Below, in pieces: positions 15,380 through 26,200 of a stretch of 64,000 bases of DNA. The stretch comes from Glandiceps talaboti. Taxonomy: Eukaryota > Hemichordata > Enteropneusta > Spengelidae. The position numbers and the translations under genes are program-made. The notes under the pieces are model-generated. The model searched no databases. It was not told where the DNA came from and saw nothing but the letters and a program-made list of their open reading frames with translations. The stretch lies in NCBI RefSeq assembly GCF_964340395.1, contig NC_135570.1, positions 8,047,822 to 8,111,821 on the forward strand, read 5' to 3'. How positions within the stretch are numbered: position 1 is the stretch's first letter; each line of letters starts with the position of its first letter.

Positions 15380-15560
15380 TAGGAATCAACCAATCAGACT
15401 CTTTTTTACATAATGGGTACGGTTTATTTGAGCGGGAAGCTGATTTGCATATGAGCGTGTCTGACCGGCTGGCTTCACGCAGGCGAGTGGCGAGTGCGTT
15501 GTTTTCGGACTAAAAACCTCATTTTCCTGTAGCCTCTTTGCTATTTTATTCGAAGGTAGG
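15380..15560 (+). promoter_or_regulatory. Candidate TET promoter and first non-coding exon
   Basis: A CCAAT box with CCAATCAG is at 15390-15397 and a perfect octamer ATTTGCAT at 15443-15450. A CpG-containing stretch follows, then a donor-like GAAG/GTAGGT at 15553-15561. The coding exon at 19.5 kb needs an upstream exon, and the CpG drop at 17.6 kb places this patch just outside the CpG-poor gene body. This is inference; no transcript evidence is visible. Confidence 0.3.
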
Positions 15561-17833
15561 TTGTTCCTGTATTGTATATTTATTATTTACTCTTTGATTT
15601 CGTTGATTACTTGGTTGGTTTTGAAGTTTTTCGAGTTTAAACCCGAGTGACTACTGATAGCGTGTCGGTCATTACACTCTGGTCGCCCATTGTACAGACG
15701 CCTTTCTCTTTGAAAATTGCGTCTTTCAGAATGAATTTTTACACAGAAAGCGTGAACTTCTGATCATTTGCAACAATTATCGAGTTTACATCATTTCTCA
15801 ATTTTGCGTTTGTCTAGTTTAGTAGTCAATTCATACGCAATTTCTACCGAAAGAGGCTATTTGAAAGGAATGATACTACTTGTCGGCGTATTTGATGTTA
15901 AGCACTTTACCCTTCCGGTGCGTGGTGTGTGCCACGACCGGCTGACTGGCTCGTTTGCATAAATGGAACAGTTAAGTCTCGTCTTTTCATTCTATTCAAT
16001 TGACGGAGATAAATAACTGCGACGCCAGCTCACACTCTACGACTCACAAAAGACCGTTCGATAAATTTCCCACTGTTGTTTTCGCACAGCTCTGTCCATG
16101 CTAAGGCTTCATATATCGATTTTTTTGTACCATATCTAGAACGAAGCAAGCGTATCTCAGAATTAGAAAATCATGCTACACAATAATAATTTCGTCGGAG
16201 ACGTCAGAGCCTACCGTGTTTACGCATCACCGGCGAAGCTTAACGAACCTTTATACTTACTACATTTTTCAAACAGAAATGTTTTTGTTCGTGTTGCCTT
16301 ATCAATGCAAGCTAACTATGTGATTATAGTAACCAGTGCTTGCATTTTGTAAATTAAGAACGGATCGGCGATAGTGTCCGCATTTGTAGTGTATATTCAA
16401 GGTTGCAAATCGAAGATGCTGATTAGATGCAATGTATTCAAAGTGTTAATGGTTGTGTTTTTTTCAGGCGTTCAAACTGTTTGTTAGTGAGAGGGCACGA
16501 CTTGCATATGAAATGCAGTGAATAAATAAGATTTCCTCTGAAAAACAGTAGAGTTCGATCGTCGTACACATTCACTCAAAATACAGCATGGACTCCTCCC
16601 CCAAAAGACGTTCAAGCCGTCGTCGCGTCGGGCTTGTCAATTTCCCAATGGAAACCTTTGATTACGACACAGCTATGCACGAATAACTGCATTAGTTTCC
16701 TAGCTAAATCGTTAAAAGTCGTGGCCGATGCGCTTGTATCAACTAGTTCGGGACCATTGATGATTAAATAGATCAATTTATGTCTGTGACGTCGGCAACT
16801 AAATCAATAGAACAGACGTTTTGGCAGGACGGCGTGCGTTGTTAGCGTTTCCAGCTCGACAAGACGACGGCTCAATGGCCTTAGCCCTAATGTCATTACC
16901 GCAGCACGAACCCCGGCTTTAACAGATTTCAATACTCACAGCTGGATTATCACTCCGTTTAAAATATATCACCGAATCTGCATTCCTCTTACCAACTTGC
17001 ATACACGCACTGTTGAAGCTTTTTTAAAAAAAAAATCTAAATGTTAATATTTTGAATGTTTGGTGTGTAATGGGTGGACGTTATTTCGAGGCGCTAGGCG
17101 CGATTTGGTTATGTGACCTAGGTGTCAACTAACGTCTCCGTGCGTGAGTACATGCCTCCGCAAAACACTTTTTATGAGAAGGGAGTTGCGTGCATGGTGA
17201 TAACAATAGCGCCAATTCAATTTCCCATTCACGTTGTAGCGTTTAACGCGGGTTATTCAGGTCGTTACAGAGCGTGATTTGAATAAGCGGCAATTATCTC
17301 GATGCAAATAAAAGACGATAGTCGTGGAAAGGCAGTTGTACACGCACCCAAAATTGAGGCCTTTAAAATGGGCAGCTGCTAGGAATTGTCACGACAGTAC
17401 GTGCCGCTTACAAGCTCTTTTATATCTGATGGAGTACAGACGTCAGTTATAATAGCTAACGTTATCAGATATACATTTCACCCTTTCACAGGGCGGCTTT
17501 TCGCGCGTCTGATTTTGATTAATTACTTTGGTAGACGGTGGGAACGTTGGGCAGTGTCGTCGCATGCGCTAATGACGGATTGTGCTGTGTGTGGCATTGA
17601 TTTTCTATGCGACTGAGTGGAATTATGATATCGTTTTTTGAGAAAGCTGTTGTGAATGAAGAAAATAACTTGAAGTAATATATCTTTTTCTGTTTAATTT
17701 TCTTTGAAACAGCTGGTTTATTTAAACTGAAATTAGAGTTGATAATAACTTCATTGTTTAGTTTTTGCACAGTCTTTCTAGCTGTCTTTCTGGCTCGCCG
17801 TCTTTCCGCCTTTCTGATTTGTTTTTCATTCCA

Positions 17834-17894
<61 letters not shown>

Positions 17895-19451
17895 ACGAAT
17901 TATAAAAAGTAAAATAAATGTAAATCTCTTGACATAAGATGTACCAAATATTTGTCAAAACTCAAATACTTGTAAATTGATAGAATTTTACTTAAATGAA
18001 ATGTAAGATGCATACATGACAAACTCATACTCTCATTGGCTGATCTGAAAGATTTGGCAATTTGTGACATTTTTATTCAAAAATATAAGAAAAGAATGAG
18101 ACTGGGTAAAAGTAGCCAATATTACTTTTGATGTCTAGTGTTGAAGCGATGTGTTTTCTCGATTAGTAGAAGTGTTATGCTGTTTTATTACTCAAAGAAT
18201 CATCCTGAGTAAGCTTACAAGTTTGTTGGATATGAAAACTAACTTTTCAAAAACGTATCAGTGAAACGAAAGTAAAAATCTAAGTGGACTAAAGAGGGCG
18301 CTGTTCATTTCAACGTTGGCAACACTAACGTTTTTCAATGACCCACCCAGTGACATATTTAGCAATGTGAACTGTATGGCAAATGTTATTGATCTTATTA
18401 AATTATTACATATCATATTTTCTATATTTATAGAATATGTTTAAAGGAATATACATAATTTTTTGTACTTTTTTGAATCCATTTTGATGTAAATTCTGTC
18501 TGAAGACATTGCAGTGTAACAGCATAATTCACAAATGACCCATTACATATAGTTGCCATAAACATTTTATGTGGAAATTAAAGTTTAGTACAGATGTCAG
18601 CAGGAAGTGATATTTTCAAGTAATGTTACCCATGACTCTGAAACATTCTTGTTTTTATCACTGGAACATAAAAGTGGTGGTCAGTGAGTAATGTGTCAGG
18701 CACATCTTTACGATATGATTTTAATGTACTGAAAATGATGTATTTTTAAATCTCCTCTCTCGCTCTGAATTATGTCACTATCTCATCCTCTCAAATTAGC
18801 CAAACATAATTATTTTGGGAGGAAAGAGACTGCAAAATGAGTTATTGTTTGAATAATAATAATAATCGTAATGATTATTATATATCATATGTAGCAATGA
18901 TTACTTGCGCAAAGTAGTGGTATATGCATTGCTGTGTAATACCGAAAACATTATTGCATACCTTTATGCAAATGAGCGAGTTCATATCTAGGACACAAAA
19001 TTGTGTATTAGATAAACTTATGTGTTAATAATATAACCCCATCCCATGTTAGTGCCAGTGTGGGTGCTTGGGGTATTAATTAGTCTAGTTCCTATCTAGT
19101 ATATCGTTACCATTTACAGAGAACCACATTGGCATCTAGACTAGGTATTGATATGCTTACTGTGTTATCTGCCATGTTTGCACTCGCTATGCTCGTGAGA
19201 ATACAATTACAGAGAGAACAACACTAGCACTTGTGTAAAAACTCCCACCCCCACCCTCCGAGTACCTGAGTAAGCCATGTTTGTACGTGGTGTATTGTGG
19301 GTTTCTGTCACATGATTACATTTTTTTTCTTGTCTCCAGGAATGCCAGGGTTTGGTTTAGAAGTCGTAGGTCATAACGTTGGTGAATTGCCTGGTTATAT
19401 ATCCGTGTTTTAATAACTATATTTGTTTTTGTGTTTTTTGTTTTTTTCTAG
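15561..19451 (+). other. Presumed TET 5' intron
   Basis: The region upstream of the CXXC exon acceptor. Octamer-like TTTGCATA near 15954 and TTGCATATGAAAT near 16503 could be regulatory. CpG is abundant to about 17.6 kb and scarce afterwards. Confidence 0.4.
17836..17890. repeat. (CT)n microsatellite
   Basis: Pure CT run located at the CpG-density transition. Confidence 0.95.
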
Positions 19452-20293
19452 ACTCCACATTGCTCTGTCTGTCCCTGTGTGACGGTCATTGCCAAGGTTA
19501 AATGACGTCCGGAAGTATCGTTGAAGCTCTGATCAGGAAGACGTTGTTGGACGATGCAATCATGAAACAACAGATGGAAGAAAAGAAGGATGAGGTGCAG
19601 CATGGCAAGAGATACAGAGTAGACATGCAGGGTAACCATAGCAACTACCAATCTAAAGAATGTGATGAGAATAGCACAGAGAGGAGAGATCTCACCGACA
19701 AGTATAAATCGCAAGAATGTGATAAACACTATGTGCCGAGAGATTTCAATGGAACGACAGAGAGCAGAATGAACAGATCTATTGAGAAGGTGAATGCCTG
19801 GAATAATAATATGAATGACAAGATGGCATTGCAGTCTCCACCGCATGAAGAGAACTCGCATGATAGAAGGCGTTCACCAGCATTAGTATGTAAACCAATG
19901 GAAATCGAAACTAAACCCTGTCAGGTTACCATGGAACCCAATGAAAACAGTCCCTACCAACCAATCATGTTACCCAACCAACCAGGCTTTGTTAAGAAAC
20001 TAGAAATTCCAGACAGTGGAATGAGTTCTCCGACCATGTCTGATGAGCATATTACGTCACCTACACAAAGTGATGTTTCTGGGGGTGGTTACCAAGGCGA
20101 CAAAAGTTCCCTGAGTCCTAATGCGTTGCTTCACAGCCAACAGCAAGCATTGAAGAAGAAGAAGCGTAAACGGTGTGGTATGTGTGAGCCATGTCTTACC
20201 AAAACCAACTGCGGGGAGTGCTCTAGTTGTAGAAATCGCAGAACTGGTCACCAAATCTGCAAACTGCGGAAATGTCTTGAGCTGAAGAAAAAG
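19452..20293 (+). CDS. TET: TET coding exon 1: 5'UTR end, N-terminus and CXXC zinc finger
   Basis: A strong polypyrimidine acceptor precedes 19452, and 50 bases of 5'UTR lead to the ATG at 19502, which follows an in-frame TAA at 19499-19501. The exon encodes 264 residues and ends in phase 0 at a GTAAGA donor. Residues 1-215 are polar and probably disordered. Residues 225-258 hold eight cysteines spaced CxxCxxC-x5-CxxCxxC-x9-C-x4-C, the CXXC zinc-finger pattern (first Cys at 20174). The finger contains the segment [18 protein letters not shown] and lacks the KFGG motif of DNMT1/CFP1-type fingers. It therefore belongs to the TET1/TET3/CXXC4/CXXC5 subclass, which binds CpG-containing DNA. Vertebrate TET2 has lost this domain to a separate gene; here it is still fused. 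Confidence 0.95.
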
Positions 20294-23200
20294 GTAAGAT
20301 GATGTATAAATTACTAGATTGTTTGCAAGGAATTGTACGAATCCATTATAAAAGAGAAACCAGCTGTTAAATAATGAAATCATGTGACATATACAATTTA
20401 CAATAGTGGTGTGTTTGGTGCATGTAAAATTTGGCAGAATGGCAAGTTAGTACTTGTCAACCGCACTTTAATTTGGTGAACGGTGCAAAGGGGAAGTTAT
20501 AACTACCTCGTCCTATCAGCCGTATATTCAGTGCAACTGTTGTTGACACCTTCCACACCATTTGAATATAAAAATACAACTATGTGCATGTTTTTTTATC
20601 AGAGTTTGTGATGTCATGGTCAATTTTCAAATAGTATGTGCATGTTGTGTACATACCTTTCTGTATGTCCCAAAATGTGATATGCATATGAAGATCTGTC
20701 TTGGTATGTGACTGCTGTGAATTACCTTAGGGAAGATCGCATAATGTCGTACAAGCTCAATAAATGAACATAGTTTGTTTAGGACAAAACCCCACCCCCT
20801 AAATGAACATTCACAAGTGCGGCATCACAGTGCCATGTTTATATACGATGTAACCCATGATGAAAATTGTAGCAGTCACACCACTACAATCAATCGATGC
20901 AATGTAAGAAAAACACAAGCATTTATCACTGAAGACATGAAAGATTTCGGAATTTGGTTAGAAGTGTAACAATGAAGTTCAGCAATCGCATTGATGCCAG
21001 AACTCTCCCTAATGAACAAAGTTTGCTTGTTGAGCCAGTATGACATCTCTTAGATCTTGGAGGTCTCTTCATACCCCAGCTAGCTGGAGCATTATATGTT
21101 AGATAGAGGTACCAAATTTCCAGAATCTGATATATTTGGTCGCTGTGACTCCGTTCTCAGTCCGAGATCCAAGTGGTCTCAAACTTGCAATCAGACACTG
21201 ATGCCGACACTTTTGATTGTAAAATATGTAAAGTTGTCATTTCCAGTCAATTTTGTGAACTGCACAGCTCAAGAAAAACAATTTTTCTCTTCAAAAGTTA
21301 ACTTCTTTGACATAAATGATAATGAGATGTTGGATCCTCACTCACTAATTTGTACGTGTCATTAGAACTGTACCTGTCTGCTATACACATACACTACCTT
21401 ATCGTACGGGCCTGAGAGGGAAACTTGTATTTTTTTTGTATACAAGCAAATACCCACTGATAAAAAGAGAATTATTAAAAGTCAAAATCAGGCTGTCACT
21501 GGGATAAAGAGGCAGATGAAACTAAGCCCCAATTAATCAGAGTTTCCTCTGTGAAATTATGAAGTTTTATCAATGGGTATTATTCCTGTCACATCTTTTG
21601 ACAATTTCCCTTTTATTTTCATAAAATCAATATTTCATAATTAGTATTGTGTATTTTAGTAATTGCATAGTGAGTCTTCAATGACATGTAGCTAAAAAAT
21701 CAATGCTCTGTAAACTTATGTACATACTCTTTATGATATGGACAACTTTCCCTGGTCGGAGCATTCTGTTACGGTGGAATAGCGCCCTCATGAGAGAATA
21801 CAGCAGGTTCTTTTGTTTTGGTACAGCTGCTCAGAGCACAACTATGGCCACTACTAGTTACAATCAATGGTGGCTAGTTGAAACCATACAGGCAATGCAT
21901 GACTATTAGCTGTTGTCAAATCAAAATTTACAACCATGACAACATTTGTACTATTAACTACAATTGTTTATTAGTTATCAATACTGTTGACCCCGCAAAG
22001 CTAAAATGAATGTCAGGTGAAAGCCATACAAAACTGATGTAAGTTAACTTTTCACCTGGAATTTATTTGCTGGTGGGGTTTTTCACTCCTTGAAATCCCT
22101 TGAAAATACATCATATTCATAGACACCATGCACACCTTCCTAAATCAGTAAAAATGAGATCCAGGAAATACAGACAATTTCTCAAGTTCTTAACTCCAAG
22201 GTATACTGTTAGGATTATATATGTACTTGTAATTTTGGTCTAACAGCTAAACTTAATTAGGGATGCATCTAGGGATGTGTAGATGAATCTGTGTTCACAA
22301 CGTGATGATCCCATCAGCAAAATGCAAATTAGGTAAAACATCTCAATTTTGGTAAAAAACTTACATCTTGAAACTGGGTCTCACAAACTTGGTGGAGATG
22401 TTTCTGGAGGTAGTCTAGGTACAATGTTTAGTAGTCTGTGTCCTGGACTACTGCTAATTTGGTAGTCTAGATGCAATGTTTAGTAGTCTGTGTGCCATGC
22501 ACTACTGCTAATTTGGTAGTCTAGATACAATGTTTTGTAGTCTGTGTGCCATGCACTACTGCTAATTTGGTAGTTTAGATGCAGTGTTTAGTAGTAGTCT
22601 GTGTGCCATGCACTACTGTTAATTTGGTAGTCTAGATACAATGTTTATTATAATGCCATGGACTAGTGCTAATTAGGAACCCTGCCAATGAGTGAGTGAA
22701 TGTAAACCAAGAACAGGTCTTGCACAGTTTGTGTACATATGTACCACATGTAGGTACAATATATATAGTAAGTTTAACAGACAATTTGTCATGTGACTGT
22801 CTAGTCTCTCTCTCTCTGACCTTGGGTATAAAGTTACCATTAAAAGTTATAGGTCCACATGGTTGACCCTTAACCCTGGTTTTTCTTTCAGTTTCACTAG
22901 AGTGAGTAATCTCCATTCAGAGTAGTTTCAATGACTAAATACTTTTATTGTGCAGTCTATTTATGTGTTGTGTGAACAACATAGGATGGCACAAATGTAC
23001 AAGTTATATAATATTATATTGTTTCTGGTTGTCTTCGTTATTGTGGCAGTCTTTTTTAATGCATGCCTAGATTGGTTCAATTTCTATTGTGTTCGTTTTG
23101 TTTGAAAGCTGACAATGAGTTTGTTCTGTTTTGTTTCTAGTTGGCAACAAGTCCTCTAGAGGCTATGCGAATAATGAAGCGACCCCTGATGAAAAAGGTA

Positions 23201-26200
23201 ACCAACTTAGTGTAGTAGTACGTTTGTGTCAGGTGTATTGCCATCAGTATATTGTCTACAAAGCTAAGTGTAGTAAGCGCATCTGCATCGTCACAAACCA
23301 CTGCCTCTTTTGCGGCACCGTCCAAAACATTATTTTGCAGTATGGTTTGCGAGAATGACGCATATGTGACTGATTTTGCTATAGTTTTGATACATCCATT
23401 GTAGACAATGAGTGTATTACATCATGTATTTCCATGGTACATCATGATCCATAGTTGACAATATGTGTATTTCCATGTGGTACATCCGTAATTGACAATG
23501 TGTGTATTACATGTGTTATGTATATTTCCATGGTACATTTGTAATTGACAATATGTGTGTATATGGTACATCTGTAATTGACAATGTGTGAGTATTACAT
23601 GTGTTATGTGTATTTCCATGTGGTACATCCATAATTGACAATGTGTGTATTACATGTGTTATGTATATTTCCATGGTACATCTGTAATTGACAATATGTG
23701 TGTATTACACGTGTTATGTGTATTTCCATGGTACATTTGTAATTGACAATATGTGTGTATTACATGTGTTATGTATATTTCCATGGTACATCCGTAATTG
23801 ACAATATGTGTGTATTACATATGTTATGTGTATTTCCATGGTACATCATGATCCATAGTTGACAATGTGAGTGTATTACATGTGTTATGTATATTTCCAT
23901 GTGGTACATCCGTAATTGACAATGTGTGTATTACATGTGTTATGTATATTTCCATGGTACATTTGTAATTGACAATATGTGTGTATTACACGTGTTATGT
24001 GTATTTCCATGGTACATCCGTAATTGACAATGTGAATATATTACATGTGTTATGTGTATTTCCATGGTACATTTGTAATTGACAATATGTGTGTATTACA
24101 TGTGTTGTGTATATTTCCATGGTACATCCGTAATAAGGTATTTTCCGTCTCGCGGCAGATCTCGCGAGATATGCAAATAACCTAGCAACGGTTGCTACGG
24201 AGGTCAAGCTTTGCGGAGTGGCCATGTTGTTCATATGAAAGTCAATGCATTAGTCTGAAAAAAATACTACCGTTTGTGACCATCTACAATCCTAAGTCAT
24301 CATGGAAGACATTGAAAAATTGAAAGAACACGAACTAAAGAGCATGTTGCGAAAATATAGCGTGTCAACATCAAGTTAAATGAAAAATACTCCAGTGTCA
24401 CACTGTCATTATATTTCCGAACTGACTGTCATTTCTGGGAATACGTTGTCAGTGCCAAACTTATGCAGCATACTAGATGGCTATAATATTTCAATCTTGA
24501 GAAATGGTAATTAATGACAAGCAAAATCGAGTAGTTTTGATTATTAGTACACATGTACATGGTGGAAACATTTCCCGTCACCAATATTCAATATAATGCA
24601 ATGCACATGAAGTGTGGCGTAGTACTACTACACATCCACCAGCCGTAAGCCCTTATGAACCGTTGACATTTACGCTGTTGACAAATACGGACGAAAGCTA
24701 AAAGTCTTACACATTTTTAGAGTGCCAATGTCCCGCTTCGGTCCTAGAGTTCAGAATTGAAAAGTTCTTAATTATCGTCACAGATCGGGAAATCATAGTC
24801 AGTTCCTGATAATCGTATTCCGATTTTACCACATGTTATCTTCATACAATATCTACCAGTCTAGTTCCCAACGACCGTATTCCAATTTTACCCTACCTTA
24901 ATAACGTAGAGTAAAATCGGAATACGGTCGTCATGAACTAGACTAGTACTGTATGAAGATAACTTAGAGTAAAATCGGAATACGATCGTCAGGAACTGGA
25001 ATTGGGAATCACCGGCGATGCGTGAAACACGTGTACGTGTCAGCCATGTTTATACTTGAGTTCGATGAACATGTTGTAGAACTCATAGTCCAAATTCGTA
25101 AAATAAAACGACATAGTATCTCTAAATTTTAATTTTAAATGCAGATATATAGCTCATTTATAAATGTATATGATAAAATCAAAGACAGCGAAAAAAATTC
25201 TCAACCGATTTCAAAGTTTTTAGCGGACCCTGACGAATTTAGCTGACGAATTACGGACTAAGAATTACATCATTGCCAACTATTAACAGCACGTTATACA
25301 GTAAAGTGATCGCGTACACGTTGTTGTGTTGGTTTTTAGACGACGCTACGCGACATATAAAAAGTCTATGCATTGTATCAAATTTTAGACGTTGTTTAAA
25401 AATAGGAATACAATATTCGCGACCTGACATGCAAGTTTTCAACCATAGGGCCTGCGATCCTCGAGTGGATCCAACTCTAGTAATATTTTCAAGTTCATGT
25501 TGAAACTGTCAATCTCAACCGCTCTTCATCTGCGCCCAGACGGCCAAAAATCACCGTCACGTCTGACGGCTAGTTATGAATTTCACATACGCACATCGTT
25601 TTTACAACCATACTTTAAAAGTTTGCTTCCCTTGATCTATCATACCATGGAAGTATACTTCCATGATCATACGTATTGCACTGTACGTGACGTCGAGAAC
25701 AATGGTGTTGCTAAGCGGTTGACACTTCAGCTTGACCACCCGAATGTGGTTGCTATGCACTCAATGGCGTCTCCCGCGAGACGGGTAATGGTCTATTGAC
25801 AATGTGAATATATTACATGTGTTATGTGTATTTCCATGGTACATCCATAAATAGTTGACAATGTGAGTGTATTAGTATTACATGTGGTATGTGTACAGAT
25901 ACACAATTTAAAAATTGGTACAAATTGTTGAATAATTTGGATAACCCACAAAGTCAAAGACTTGTTTCCAGTGGGGGTTCATACAGTGATTTCAGAAAGT
26001 GGCGGGATTAGCAAAAATGCATAAATACTTGAAATGGGATAGAATAAAAGATGTAACTTGTAAGAAAAACGTTTTATTGATGCTAGAAGTTTGTTCCAGT
26101 CCTTAATGACGCTAGCATAAAACATATTAGCAGCCTCACCTTTGACCGTTGGCTGATGAAAATTGTACCAAAGTCCCCTAGTACCATAATTATTAACAGA

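Noticed and set aside
16588-16686. Small frame MDSSPKRRSSRRRVGLVNFP in the TET 5' region
   Set aside because: Only 32 codons with a stop and no donor inside or directly after it. A basic Ser/Arg peptide is intriguing, but there is no splice support.
19448-19861. 137-codon minus-strand frame opposite the CXXC exon
   Set aside because: Shadow of the real TET exon; no domain, and it ends at the exon boundary region.
23422-24234. Frames with [16 protein letters not shown] repeats on the minus strand
   Set aside because: Translations of the 55-bp minisatellite.
25251-25799. Overlapping frames of 63-100 codons in the 1.66-kb transposon
   Set aside because: No transposase motif or conserved domain; overlapping frames on both strands look like chance.
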